A stretch of 64,000 nt of DNA from Candidatus Eubacterium faecigallinarum (GCA_019115455.1 DXDN01000001.1:62001-126000), one strand, 5' to 3'; positions 18,567 through 28,290 are shown, counted from the stretch's first letter. Notes: a model not told the origin generated them from the letters alone. A program made the numbers and translations.

Positions 18567-19727
18567 ATGACTCAGGAAGAAAAATTCTTAGTAGAGATCT
18601 GTAAGACATATTTAAATAATTCAAAGCTGACGCTTGACAATTCATGCAGCTTAAAGGAGCTTTACAGGCTTGCAAAGCACCACAATCTTATAGGTGTATG
18701 CTACTGTGCCCTTGAGCCGAACAAAGACGGCACACAGGAGTCAGCCAAATTCTTTGACGCGCTGAAAAACAGATTTTTCGACGGTGTTTATATATATGAA
18801 TGTCAAAAAGCATGCATAAACGAGCTCAGAGATGTTCTCACGTCCGCTCAGATACGCCATATTTTCTTTAAAGGCGCTGTGCTTAGAGAATTGTACCCTG
18901 TGGCAGAAAGCCGCTCTATGGGCGATATAGACGTTCTTATCGATACTGAAAACCGAGACCGGGTCAAGTCATTGCTTACCGAGGCTGGATTTGACTGCAC
19001 TGAACAGAACGGTCCCGTATATAATTACCGAAAAAACGGCGTGCTGGTTGAGGTGCACACAAAAATTATAAGTGAATTTTCAGAGGACGCTTTTTCTGAC
19101 GCATTTGAGCATGCGGAGTTTGACGGCTTAACCGGAACGCTGGAGGATAACTACCACACCGCTTATCTCATAGCCCACACGGCGCATCATTTTAAATTTT
19201 ACGGTGCAGGGATCAGGCATGTGCTTGATTTGGCTGTAATACAGTCGGCAAAAGATATAAATCTTGACACGGTGATAGATATTCTCAGACCCCTAAGACT
19301 TGAGACCTTTGCAAAGGTCATACTTTCCGTTTGCTGTGAATGGTTTAGCACAGGCAGAAAATTTACTGATAATATCAATGATACCTGCGAATATCTGTGC
19401 AGATGCGGAGTTTTCGGAAGTATGCAGGAGAATAAAGGCTCCGTGGTATCACGCAGGGAGATAGAATCAGGCGCAAAAAACTCATCATTTATGATTAAGC
19501 TCAAGCTGGCATTTCCGCCGTACAGCAAGCTGAAAAATATTAATTATATCCCATTTATCGACGGCAGACCGTGGCTTACACCGTATGCCTGGTGCTATCG
19601 TTTTTTTTACAACCTGAGGTACAAAAGAAATTTTCTTAAAAATACGCTCAGGCAGATTGAAGACAAGGAAACACGCACGCTGGCTCAAAAGGAGCTGGCT
19701 TATTTTGAGGAGATAGGACTATTATGA
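18567..19727 (+). CDS. Nucleotidyltransferase-family protein (NTP_transf_5-like)
   Basis: 386 aa with GGAACGGCTGAT ahead of the ATG. Residues about 95-140 carry the nucleotidyltransferase core: FFKGAVLRELYP, then S-M-G-D-I-D-V-L-I with the paired metal-binding aspartates. This matches the 'uncharacterised nucleotidyltransferase' family (PF14907), whose members often sit in polysaccharide or surface gene clusters. The middle and C-terminal parts are helical, with many conserved-looking H and Y residues. Its stop overlaps the start of the GH27 gene by 4 bases (ATGA), so the two are translationally coupled, an unusual partnership. The donor and acceptor substrates are unknown. Confidence 0.75.
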   Translation: MTQEEKFLVEICKTYLNNSKLTLDNSCSLKELYRLAKHHNLIGVCYCALEPNKDGTQESAKFFDALKNRFFDGVYIYECQKACINELRDVLTSAQIRHIFFKGAVLRELYPVAESRSMGDIDVLIDTENRDRVKSLLTEAGFDCTEQNGPVYNYRKNGVLVEVHTKIISEFSEDAFSDAFEHAEFDGLTGTLEDNYHTAYLIAHTAHHFKFYGAGIRHVLDLAVIQSAKDINLDTVIDILRPLRLETFAKVILSVCCEWFSTGRKFTDNINDTCEYLCRCGVFGSMQENKGSVVSRREIESGAKNSSFMIKLKLAFPPYSKLKNINYIPFIDGRPWLTPYAWCYRFFYNLRYKRNFLKNTLRQIEDKETRTLAQKELAYFEEIGLL

Positions 19728-21481
19728 TTTTTCTGATTATTGTAATTGCGTTAATTTGTATACTGGCGGTTTTTTCTGTATCGTGGTTTCTCACCATGAA
19801 GGCAAACGGCAAATGCCCGCTCTGCGCCATAAAGAGAATCACCAGACCCAGGGAAATCACAATGGACATCTCACAAACTGAGGATTATGACAACGGCGTA
19901 GCGAAAACTCCGCCCATGGGCTGGTCAAGCTGGAATACATTCAGAAATCATATAGACCAGGATCTTATTATGGAAGTGGCTCACGCCATGGCAGACAGCG
20001 GACTTTTAGAGGCAGGGTACAAATACCTTAACATTGACGACTGCTGGCAGAGTTCAATGAGGGATGCTGACGGTAAGCTTCAGGGGGATCTCGGAACATT
20101 CAGCAGAGGTATCCCCAGCCTTATTCATGATATAAACGAGCTCGGACTTAAAGTAGGACTCTACTCCTCCAACGGCAGCCTGACCTGCGAGGATATGCCA
20201 GGCTCCCTGGGCAGAGAAGATCTTGACGCAAAGACACTTGCATCATGGGGATGCGAGTTCTTCAAATACGATTTCTGCCACAACGAATCAATCAGCGGCG
20301 ACTGCCCGGCTATTGAAAAAATCGAACTTAACAGGATTGATAAATCCGACGATGAAGAAGAAAATGACTCTGATGCTGTGCTGGTATTAACTCCGGAAGA
20401 TGCAGAGTTTACCGGCAGGGCAAAGATAGTAAATATGACGGAGCTTCCCAGCGGAAAGGCTATTGGATTTATAAACCACGGCGCAGGCTCCGCCTCGTTC
20501 CGTGTAATAACTCTTCCTCAGGGCAAATACGCTTTGACAATTGTACATCAAAAAACCTTCAGAAGGCGTGACAGCTACGCCCAGGTTACTGTAAACGGAA
20601 AAGTCCACGAAGTATTCTTCCCTCGCGGAAAGGGCTTCAGCGATTCCGGAAGAACTCAGATAATTGTGGAACTTAAGGACGGGGAAAACATTATTACCAT
20701 TCAAAACCCCGTTGCGACGCTGGCTGATTCGGCATATATCCAGTACAAGAGAATGGGCGACGCGCTGAAAAAAGCCACTGCCGACTGGGCTGAATTTACT
20801 AAAACACCCGAAAAGCCCATAGTTTATTCCATCTGCGAATGGGGTACAACCCGCCCATGGATGTGGGGCGGCAAGGCAGGAAACATGTGGCGCACGACCC
20901 ACGATATCTTCCCGATGTGGAAAAGCATTGTTCTGCTTTATTCATTTACGGTAAAGCATTATGACAAAGTTCGCCCGGGAGCATGGAACGATCCGGATAT
21001 GCTTGAGGTTGGAAACGGCAAGCTCACCGAAGATGAGAACAAAGCGCATTTCTCCCTTTGGTGTATGATGGCGGCGCCCCTTATGCTGGGCAACGACGTA
21101 AGAAAATTTGTTGACGGCAACTCAAACGCTGTTGAGGGCAATCAGGTGCTTAAAATTGTCACCAATAAACAGCTTATAGCTATAGACCAGGATTCCCTTG
21201 GGAAACCGGCAAAAATCATCAAAAAGTCAGGACAGATAGACGTTTTGGCAAGACCGCTTTCAAACGGCGACGTTGCGCTTTGCATATTCAACAAATCTTT
21301 GAGCGGTAAGAATTTCCGCGCCGACCTTACTCAGCTTTTAAGCGACGAGTATCTGGACATGCCTCATTCCGAGCAGTACGAGCTGCACGATCTTTGGAGC
21401 GACGAGCGAAGCAATCAGAGCAGCATATCTGTTTCACTCGCAAAACACAGCGTAAAAGTATACAGAGTAAAATCACTGTAA
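19724..21481 (+). CDS. GH27 alpha-galactosidase-like enzyme, membrane-anchored, with inserted beta-sandwich
   Basis: 585 aa. Residues 1-24 are a membrane segment with no clear signal cleavage site, followed by a C-x2-C pair (C31, C34). The GH27 barrel starts at residue 60 (TPPMGWSSWNTF), with YLNIDDCW at 101-108 and nucleophile D183 in FFKYDFC. Between the nucleophile and the later strands, residues about 215-345 form a galactose-binding or CBM-like beta-sandwich (GKYALTIVHQ, VTVNGKVHEV). The barrel resumes at IVYSICEWG; acid/base is probably D394 in MWRTTHD, then WNDPDMLEVG. The C-terminal beta domain ends at 585. The family includes alpha-galactosidases and alpha-N-acetylgalactosaminidases, so the precise sugar is open. 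Start overlaps the previous stop by 4 bases. Confidence 0.85.
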   Translation: MIFLIIVIALICILAVFSVSWFLTMKANGKCPLCAIKRITRPREITMDISQTEDYDNGVAKTPPMGWSSWNTFRNHIDQDLIMEVAHAMADSGLLEAGYKYLNIDDCWQSSMRDADGKLQGDLGTFSRGIPSLIHDINELGLKVGLYSSNGSLTCEDMPGSLGREDLDAKTLASWGCEFFKYDFCHNESISGDCPAIEKIELNRIDKSDDEEENDSDAVLVLTPEDAEFTGRAKIVNMTELPSGKAIGFINHGAGSASFRVITLPQGKYALTIVHQKTFRRRDSYAQVTVNGKVHEVFFPRGKGFSDSGRTQIIVELKDGENIITIQNPVATLADSAYIQYKRMGDALKKATADWAEFTKTPEKPIVYSICEWGTTRPWMWGGKAGNMWRTTHDIFPMWKSIVLLYSFTVKHYDKVRPGAWNDPDMLEVGNGKLTEDENKAHFSLWCMMAAPLMLGNDVRKFVDGNSNAVEGNQVLKIVTNKQLIAIDQDSLGKPAKIIKKSGQIDVLARPLSNGDVALCIFNKSLSGKNFRADLTQLLSDEYLDMPHSEQYELHDLWSDERSNQSSISVSLAKHSVKVYRVKSL

Positions 21482-21490
21482 CAAATAAAA

Positions 21491-21522
21491 AAACCCGGAA
21501 CTTTTTAGGTTCCGGGTTTTTT
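21491..21522. terminator. Bidirectional terminator between GH27 and GH3 genes
   Basis: 11-bp stem AAACCCGGAAC with its complement, 7-base loop, A-run before and T-run after, so it can serve both convergent genes. Confidence 0.9.
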
Positions 21523-21536
21523 GTTGCGTTTCATAT

Positions 21537-23969
21537 TTATTTATTAAATTTAAGCCTGAGCGCAAGTTTAAGAACGTTCTTAGCCGTTCGTTCCAGCTCG
21601 CCGCGTGTTATGCCGCCCTGCTTTCCGAGAGTTTTAAGCAGCGTGCCGTCGGATTTATATTTCTTTGCAGTTCGCTTTCCGCCCGGCATGAGCACGTCGA
21701 CCTGTGCCCTCACCCTGTAGGCGTTATCCTTAATAATAGGAAACTCAGGGCTGTGAGATTTCTGCATCCACCAGTCCGTCATCACGTTGCCGTCATAGCC
21801 CCATTCGTTACGCAGAACCGTGGTTACAAGGTCATAGTTATAATGACTCCAAACACCGTTTATCTTGTTGTAGCTGGTCATGATATTAAGAGGTTTGCTT
21901 TCCTTTACGCAAATTTCAAATCCCTTAAGATAAATCTCTCTGAGCGCTCTCTGAGACAAGCGTGAATCGCTCTTGGTACGCCTTACCTCCTGATTATTGC
22001 AGGCAAAATGCTTCGGGCACGCAGACACTCCGTTTGACTGGATACCGTTTACATACGCTGCGCCCATTTTGCCCGAAAGCACCGGGTCCTCGGAGAAATA
22101 CTCGAAATTTCTGCCGCAAAGCACATTGCGCTGGATATTCATTCCGGGAGCAAGCAAAATATCTGAACCGTGTTTAACCATCTCGGCACCCATTACCGAG
22201 GTAAGCTCCTTAACCAAATCACAATTCCATGTGGCGGCAAGAGCCGTGCCGCAGGGTATCAGCGATGTATATTTTCTGATTCTTATGCCTGCCGGTCCGT
22301 CGGTGGTGATAAGCGCAGGCACGCCTTTTTTCCTCAGCGGCTCGATAATGCCGCCCATAGCGCCTGCATTACCTGCAACGCCGAATTCGCTGTCCATCAT
22401 GCCTTGACCTCTTGTCAGCGCCTCCAGCTCCCTGCCGTCAAGCTGGGAGATAAAATCATCAAGGGTTATCTTATTCTCGGCAACGTCGCTGAATTTATAG
22501 CCCTTATCCCCTTTAAAACCAATTTCCTCAGGCAGATTTGAGAGTATTCTGTCTTTAAGATACGGCTTTGACGCCTCTACTCTCTCCCTGCCCTCAACAA
22601 GTTTGCCCTCTTTTTCCCTGACAACAATGCGCTCAAAGCTATCCTTTACTGCGCACACCTCGTCAAGCTTTTCAATAACGGTTTCCTCCAGCTCTGTTTT
22701 TCCAGCCGCTAAAAGATTACGCACGCAGTTGCCTGCATAAAATGCGTATTCGCCTTTTTCAATGATATAAGCGAATTTGCCGTCGTATTTTTTAGAATCG
22801 TCAAAGGAGGAAATTTCATAAAGACCGAAGCTGAATTTCACTGACTGTGATTCGCCAGGCTCCAGCTCCTTAGTTTTTTCAAAAGCCACCAGACCTACAG
22901 CCGGCTTTGAAAGCCTGCCCTGGGGAGCGCTGCAATAAAGCTGGACAATTTCTTTGCCGCTGACGCTTCCGACATTCTTGACCTCGGCGCTGATTTCAAA
23001 CCTGCCGTCCTTATATTCAAAATCAGTGGACATTATCTCAAATTCGGTATAGCTTAAGCCATAGCCGAAAGGATAAAGCACCTTTTCAGGGCAGAACGTT
23101 TCAAAATATCTGTAGCCGACAAAAATATCCTCGGTGTAATTATTGTAATTCCTGCCGCCGAAATCCGATGAGCTTGGATAATCCTCATATTTCTCAGCAA
23201 CAGCGCAGGGCATTTTGCCGCAGGGATTCGCCTTTCCGGTAAGTATAGATGCAACTGCGTTTCCGCTCTCCATACCGCACTGCCACACATATACGAGAGT
23301 TGTAATTTTATCTCCGTATTTTTTCGTCCAGGACATATCAATAATGTTTCCGCAGTTCATCAGCACGATAACACGTTCAAAATTCGCCGTCACGCTGTCA
23401 AGCAGACGCATCTCGGTGTCCGTCAGATAGTAACTGCCCTTTTCAAGCGCGTTTTCCCTGTCCTCACCGGCGGCTCTGCCGATAACAACTATGGCGCAGT
23501 CGCTCTCATTAGCGGCAGATTTTACAGCTGAGTCATCAAGCTCCATCTCAGGATAATGCATCGGCCAGTGACCCCATATTCCGTGGACAACGGGATTGTC
23601 CTTGCACCATTTTTCATATGTATCAAGAAGCGGAGAATATAGCTTCACACCGTAATTCTTAAGTCCGTCAACCAGACTGACTAGATAAGGAGAATTAACG
23701 TCTCCGCCGCTGCCGTAACCTACGTAAAAATAATCTATCTGGCATCTTCCGAAAACGGCAACGGTGTCGCTGCTCTTAAGCGGAAGGGTATTGTTGATAT
23801 TTTTGAGCAGAACCGCGCTTTCCTGCGCAACTTTAAGCGCAACGGGGGGTATTGGCTCAAAGTATTTTTTCTCACCCTGGGCTGCGTTTTCCTCCTGCAT
23901 TACTCCGCTGTTGGTAACGGCATCGGATATCTTCTGTACAAGAGAATCCAGCTTCTGCCTGATTTTCAT
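21537..23969 (-). CDS. GH3 beta-glucosidase with permuted domain order
   Basis: 810 aa from ATG 23969, which has GGAGGAGAGAG directly upstream; an upstream in-frame ATG lacks such a site. The usual GH3 C-terminal domain comes first (residues about 55-310: AQESAVLLKN, VIGRAAGEDRE, YPFGYGLSYT), then a fibronectin III-like domain (about 325-400: VKNVGSVSGKEIVQLY), and last the (alpha/beta)8 barrel (about 525-790: LITTDGPAGIR, ACPKHFACNNQE). The nucleophile is D732 in NVMTDWW. This C-N order is known from Ruminococcus albus-type beta-glucosidases. No signal peptide, so it is cytoplasmic and would split imported beta-gluco-oligosaccharides. It is divergent from a beta-mannosidase over a palindrome, which suggests joint use of beta-linked glucomannan fragments. 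Confidence 0.9.
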   Translation of the reverse strand: MKIRQKLDSLVQKISDAVTNSGVMQEENAAQGEKKYFEPIPPVALKVAQESAVLLKNINNTLPLKSSDTVAVFGRCQIDYFYVGYGSGGDVNSPYLVSLVDGLKNYGVKLYSPLLDTYEKWCKDNPVVHGIWGHWPMHYPEMELDDSAVKSAANESDCAIVVIGRAAGEDRENALEKGSYYLTDTEMRLLDSVTANFERVIVLMNCGNIIDMSWTKKYGDKITTLVYVWQCGMESGNAVASILTGKANPCGKMPCAVAEKYEDYPSSSDFGGRNYNNYTEDIFVGYRYFETFCPEKVLYPFGYGLSYTEFEIMSTDFEYKDGRFEISAEVKNVGSVSGKEIVQLYCSAPQGRLSKPAVGLVAFEKTKELEPGESQSVKFSFGLYEISSFDDSKKYDGKFAYIIEKGEYAFYAGNCVRNLLAAGKTELEETVIEKLDEVCAVKDSFERIVVREKEGKLVEGRERVEASKPYLKDRILSNLPEEIGFKGDKGYKFSDVAENKITLDDFISQLDGRELEALTRGQGMMDSEFGVAGNAGAMGGIIEPLRKKGVPALITTDGPAGIRIRKYTSLIPCGTALAATWNCDLVKELTSVMGAEMVKHGSDILLAPGMNIQRNVLCGRNFEYFSEDPVLSGKMGAAYVNGIQSNGVSACPKHFACNNQEVRRTKSDSRLSQRALREIYLKGFEICVKESKPLNIMTSYNKINGVWSHYNYDLVTTVLRNEWGYDGNVMTDWWMQKSHSPEFPIIKDNAYRVRAQVDVLMPGGKRTAKKYKSDGTLLKTLGKQGGITRGELERTAKNVLKLALRLKFNK

Positions 23970-24017
23970 TCTCTCTCCTCCGTTTAGTTGAAAATAGATA
24001 AAATACAATGGTAAATA

Positions 24018-24046
24018 TTTATAATACTATAGCATATTAATTGCAA
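24018..24046 (-). promoter_or_regulatory. Promoter for GH3 beta-glucosidase gene
   Basis: On the minus strand: TTGCAA, 17 bases, TATAAA. The TTGCAA is self-complementary, so the plus-strand GH2 gene may use the same -35 in the opposite direction. The promoter lies inside the long inverted repeat 24023-24061. Confidence 0.55.
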
Positions 24047-24061
24047 ATATGCTATAGTATT
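24023..24061. promoter_or_regulatory. 16-bp inverted repeat, likely operator shared by GH3 and GH2 genes
   Basis: AATACTATAGCATATT (24023-24038) is the exact reverse complement of 24046-24061, with a 7-base spacer. It occupies the 114-base divergent promoter region and covers the -35/-10 zone of the GH3 promoter. A regulator dimer bound here would control both genes. Confidence 0.7.
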
Positions 24062-24083
24062 TACAAAATCAGGGGGTATGAAT

Positions 24084-26477
24084 ATGAATAAAATTGATCT
24101 TTCCGGCAACTGGACTATGAAAAACTGCACGGACGGCAAGGAATACAGCGCGGTTATACCCGGTAGTGACGTGGGCAACCTCATAAAAAATAACGCTGTT
24201 AAGAATCCTCTTATTTCAGGGGATGACGATGAGGGCAGGCGTCTGGGCGAAAACGATATTGAGTTTAAAAGGAGTTTCAGCCTCAGCGAGGATGATATGA
24301 AATACACGCATATTCATTTTTATGCCGGCGGACTGGACACCCTTTGCACCTGCTATATAAACGGCAAAAAAGCCTTTGAGAGCAAAAACGCATTTATTCC
24401 GGCAGATATTGAGATAAAAGAGTTTCTCACCACAGGCGAGAACAGCATTTGCCTGCATTTTGACTCGTCGGTCAAATACATAACAAAGCTTCAGAAAGAA
24501 AAGCCGCTGCCGAAAAACTGCAACGGTATCGACGGAATACCCTATATCAGGAAGCCTGCCTGCCATTTCGGCTGGGACTGGGGTCCCTGCGTACCTTACT
24601 GCGCTGTTCTGGACAGCATAGGGCTCAAATGCTTTAACAGACAGATAGAAAATATCGAAATCAAGCAAAACACCAGCAGCGAAAAATCAGTAATCAAGGC
24701 GTCCGCCGACAATGCAGACAAAATAACCCTTATATCCCCTGACGGCGATGTTATCAGCCGGGACGCTGACGGTTTGTTCACTGTTGAAAATCCGTCTCTC
24801 TGGTACACATACGAAATGTCGCAGAAGGAGGTTCAGCCTCTTTATACAGTGGTATTTGAAAACGATGAGGAAACTGTGGAAAAAAAGATAGGACTCAGAA
24901 GCCTTTATCTTGACACCTCTAAAGACGAATACGGCAGCAATTTCTGCTTCGTTTTAAACGGCGAAAAAATCTTTGCCAAGGGCGGCAATCTCATTCCGTT
25001 TTCCGCTATTTACGAGGACAGCGACAGGGGCAGTGTTGACTACTACCTGAACCTTGCTCGCAAGTCAAATTTCAATATTATAAGAATTTGGGGCGGCGGC
25101 AGCTATTCCGATGACTATCTCATCAGCCGCTGTGACGAAATGGGTATACTTATCTGGCAGGATTTCTGCTTCGCCTGCGAAATGTATCCGTTTTATGAAG
25201 AAGATTTCACCAAAAACGTACTTGACGAGGTCAAGGTAAACGTAAAGAGGCTCACAACGCATCCGAGCCTTGCTCTGTGGTGCGGCAATAACGAGCTTGA
25301 GGTAATGTTCTCATACCTGCCGAAAAACACCAAGATAATGAAAGCGTATGAAGAATTTTTCTACCACACGCTGCCGGATTACATAAAGGACCTTACGGAC
25401 GTTTCATATATCCCCACATCCCCCATGGGCAGCGCCTGCTTTAAAGAATATTCCAGCGACAACGTTGGCGACACCCATATGTGGAACGTATGGCACGGAC
25501 TCAAAAAGCTGGACTATTACGCCACAAGGTATTCCAGATTCCTGTCTGAATTCGGGCTGGAGTCCCTGCCGTCAATGAAAGCAATCAGGACCTTTGCACC
25601 GCCTCAGGAATACGACATCACCTCCCCCAGCTTCAACCGTCACCAAAAATGCGTGGGCGGCAACAAGAAAATGCTGTTTTATCTTACTGAAATGTTCGAT
25701 TTCCCAAAACGCTTTGAGGATTTGCCATATCTGACGGGAATCGTTCAGGCAGAATGTATCAAAAACGCCACCGTCCATTTCAGGCAGAACAAGGGAAGGT
25801 GCAACGGCTCAATCTTCTGGCAGTTTAACGACGTATGGAACTGCCCGAGCTGGTCGTCCGTTGACTTTGAGGGCGTACCGAAGGCGCTACAGTACAAGGC
25901 AAAAGAATTTTTTGCCCCTGTTACCGTAAGCTGCCGTAAGGAAAAGGGCAAAGCGGTAATCTTCGCTCATAACGACACACTGAGCAAGGCTTCATTTAAA
26001 CTGACGCTCAAGCTGTTTAATCCCGATATGACAAAGGAATACGATGTTGAAATCGAGCCAAACAGCTTTAAGCGCATAGACGAAGTCCAGGTGAATAAAA
26101 AATCTGTTTTGCAGCTCTCCTTTAACGGCGAAACGCTTTACGAGATATTCACATCACCGGTAAGCCTTAACCTCAAAAAGGCAAATATCGACGCTCATCT
26201 TGACGGCAACAAACTGACGCTAAAGAGCGACAAATTCGCCTACAATGTTTTTATCGACAGCGACGCCATAGCAGATGAAAATTATTTCTGCCTGTCTGCC
26301 GGGGAGGAAAAGACCGTTACCTTTGACAAATCGCCGTCATCTTACAGCGTTACCTGCGCCAACAATATCGACTTTAAGAAATCCTGCCTGTCAGGGATCA
26401 AAAAGAAGCTGTTCAGGCTATTCTATCGACTTCAGCCGCTTAACATAGCTAACTATTTCTATTACACCTATAACTAA
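24084..26477 (+). CDS. GH2 beta-mannosidase
   Basis: 797 aa. AGGGGGT at 24071-24077 fits the ATG at 24084 (6-base spacing) better than the ATG at 24078, which it abuts. Order of parts: jelly-roll sugar-binding domain (residues 1-165, with PACHFGWDWGPC typical of beta-mannosidases), immunoglobulin-like domain (about 180-285), TIM barrel (about 290-590), then C-terminal beta domains. Catalytic acid/base is E404 in WCGNNELE and nucleophile E489 in LSEFGLES. No signal peptide: a cytoplasmic exo-enzyme releasing mannose from the non-reducing end of manno- or glucomanno-oligosaccharides. It pairs with the divergent GH3 beta-glucosidase. Confidence 0.9.
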   Translation: MNKIDLSGNWTMKNCTDGKEYSAVIPGSDVGNLIKNNAVKNPLISGDDDEGRRLGENDIEFKRSFSLSEDDMKYTHIHFYAGGLDTLCTCYINGKKAFESKNAFIPADIEIKEFLTTGENSICLHFDSSVKYITKLQKEKPLPKNCNGIDGIPYIRKPACHFGWDWGPCVPYCAVLDSIGLKCFNRQIENIEIKQNTSSEKSVIKASADNADKITLISPDGDVISRDADGLFTVENPSLWYTYEMSQKEVQPLYTVVFENDEETVEKKIGLRSLYLDTSKDEYGSNFCFVLNGEKIFAKGGNLIPFSAIYEDSDRGSVDYYLNLARKSNFNIIRIWGGGSYSDDYLISRCDEMGILIWQDFCFACEMYPFYEEDFTKNVLDEVKVNVKRLTTHPSLALWCGNNELEVMFSYLPKNTKIMKAYEEFFYHTLPDYIKDLTDVSYIPTSPMGSACFKEYSSDNVGDTHMWNVWHGLKKLDYYATRYSRFLSEFGLESLPSMKAIRTFAPPQEYDITSPSFNRHQKCVGGNKKMLFYLTEMFDFPKRFEDLPYLTGIVQAECIKNATVHFRQNKGRCNGSIFWQFNDVWNCPSWSSVDFEGVPKALQYKAKEFFAPVTVSCRKEKGKAVIFAHNDTLSKASFKLTLKLFNPDMTKEYDVEIEPNSFKRIDEVQVNKKSVLQLSFNGETLYEIFTSPVSLNLKKANIDAHLDGNKLTLKSDKFAYNVFIDSDAIADENYFCLSAGEEKTVTFDKSPSSYSVTCANNIDFKKSCLSGIKKKLFRLFYRLQPLNIANYFYYTYN

Positions 26478-26614
26478 TAATTCTAATCCTGAAAACCACT
26501 ATATCATTTTCACTTATATCGGATTTTTGAAAGCTTTTATCTCGCAAATGTATAACTCTTGGTAATCATACTTGACTGATTTTTATTGAAGCAAGTAATA
26601 TTGGAGTGTATTTT

Positions 26615-28240
26615 ATGAAAAAATTATTTGGTATACTGGTAATAACTGTACTTGTAATATCTTTATTAATCGGATGTAACAGAGATACAGAAAAGATAAC
26701 GGAAAATACATCTTCAAACAGCCAAAATCTAACAAATATGAATTTGGAATTTAATGAAAATTGTATTGATTCAGGTTCACAATATATAATTCAGTCAAAT
26801 GTTTTATATGGCAGGGGTTATAATCACAATAAAATACTTGAAAAAGATTCTGATAGGTTTTATGAAAGCTACACTAAAATTGCAGAAAACGTAATTCATA
26901 TTGACGCTTGCAACGGTTCGCTTTTGTTTTTAACTAAAGACAACAAAGTGTATGGAATCGGAAACAGCACCGGCGGAACATTGCAAGCGAATCAGAATGC
27001 AACTGAACCTACACTTTTATTTGAGGATTGTAAATTTTTTTCTGTTGGTAAAAACTTTGTGCTTGCTATAAAAGATGATAATTCTTTATGGTTTTGGGGC
27101 GAAAGTAAACACGGACAAGGTACAATTGTTAAAGATATAATTTCTGAACCTATAAAAATTGCTGATAATGTTCAATTTACAAAAGCATTTGGATATACTT
27201 CTGCGTGGATTGATGAATACGGCTCTTTATATTTATGCGGTGACAATTCTTATAATCAAATAGGAAACGGCCGTAAGGGCAGCTCAAATCCTGAAAAATA
27301 CACAGACATTGTTTCAACTCCGTTTTGTGCATTAAAAAACTGCACATCCTTTGAGGTTACGGATAACAGCGTTATCCGAGCCAAAACGGATAGCGGCGAT
27401 GAGTACATTTGGGGGAATTTCCACAGCGCAACACCTAACCTAAAAGAAGCTCAAATGCCGCAAAAAACCCCAAGCACTCAATTGGCAAGCGGAAAAATTC
27501 AGTATCAAAATAATAATGTTTTGGAAGTTGAGGAAAGTTTACAAACATTTTATATTGATAAAGATGAAAATGGGAATGAGAGTATAATATCAAAAAGATA
27601 CAGCCTGGACAGTAATTCTGAAAAGAAAGTTGTTAAATCAAATATTGCCCCTCCTTTTTTGCTAAGTTCTCTTGGCGGCGGAGCTCTGACTGTTTCGAGC
27701 GTTACGGATGATTGTGTTTATTTAATAACATATAATGAGCTCGGCAACGGTATGATAAACGATATTAATACAACTGTACTGTACGACCATTATGCTGTTC
27801 CGATATATATAAAAGACTCCTCTCATCTTGCTCTTGCCGTTCCCGGTGCCCAAAAAGAGTTATTATTAAACACTGAAACAGGTGAATCTGAAAACGGTGA
27901 AATTTTGGATTACTCAAAATTGGATAATAAACCAAATATAAAACCATCCGACGCTGAAAATATTGCTTTAAATGAATTAAAAAAATCAAAATATGCCGAT
28001 TTTAATAACATAGAGCATGATTTTTCTGTTGTTGAATCTGTATCACTTGTATTAGAGCCTGATTTTCAAAATCTGTTGTTCAGCAGCAGGATTACCCCAA
28101 AATTTTTTGATAATATAAATTCTATAAATTGGTGTTATCAAATAAATGTTTCAAATTTAAAAAATGAGAATAATATAATGGAAATTCTTCTTGATGCTAA
28201 TTCCGGAGATATTTACTCTATTACAAATATTTCAGAATAA
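26615..28240 (+). CDS. RCC1-like beta-propeller lipoprotein
   Basis: 541 aa. Start at ATG 26615 with TTGGAG 8 bases upstream. Residues 1-21 are a lipoprotein signal ending in the lipobox LIGC. Residues about 60-290 contain RCC1-type repeats: NKVYGIGNSTGGTL, NSLWFWGESKHGQG and GSLYLCGDNSYNQIGNG, the W/G-rich blades of a seven-bladed propeller, though some blades are degenerate. The C-terminal 90 residues end in LLDANSGDIYSIT, a PepSY-like pattern. It is probably surface-exposed and involved in binding. The gene is clearly AT-richer, with A/T-ending codons, than the flanking hydrolase genes, which suggests recent acquisition. Ligand unknown. Confidence 0.75.
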   Translation: MKKLFGILVITVLVISLLIGCNRDTEKITENTSSNSQNLTNMNLEFNENCIDSGSQYIIQSNVLYGRGYNHNKILEKDSDRFYESYTKIAENVIHIDACNGSLLFLTKDNKVYGIGNSTGGTLQANQNATEPTLLFEDCKFFSVGKNFVLAIKDDNSLWFWGESKHGQGTIVKDIISEPIKIADNVQFTKAFGYTSAWIDEYGSLYLCGDNSYNQIGNGRKGSSNPEKYTDIVSTPFCALKNCTSFEVTDNSVIRAKTDSGDEYIWGNFHSATPNLKEAQMPQKTPSTQLASGKIQYQNNNVLEVEESLQTFYIDKDENGNESIISKRYSLDSNSEKKVVKSNIAPPFLLSSLGGGALTVSSVTDDCVYLITYNELGNGMINDINTTVLYDHYAVPIYIKDSSHLALAVPGAQKELLLNTETGESENGEILDYSKLDNKPNIKPSDAENIALNELKKSKYADFNNIEHDFSVVESVSLVLEPDFQNLLFSSRITPKFFDNINSINWCYQINVSNLKNENNIMEILLDANSGDIYSITNISE

Positions 28241-28290
28241 TAAATAAGAAGATAAATAACATTTTCCTGTATCTGTTTACTACACAAAAA

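Noticed and set aside
20387-20902. 171-codon frame antisense to the GH27 gene
   Set aside because: Lies fully within a well-supported enzyme gene, has no ribosome site and shows low-complexity shadow composition.
26572-26601. TTGACT-18-TAATAT promoter for the RCC1-like lipoprotein gene
   Set aside because: Transcription would start after the GGAG ribosome site at 26603-26606, so it cannot serve the gene from ATG 26615.
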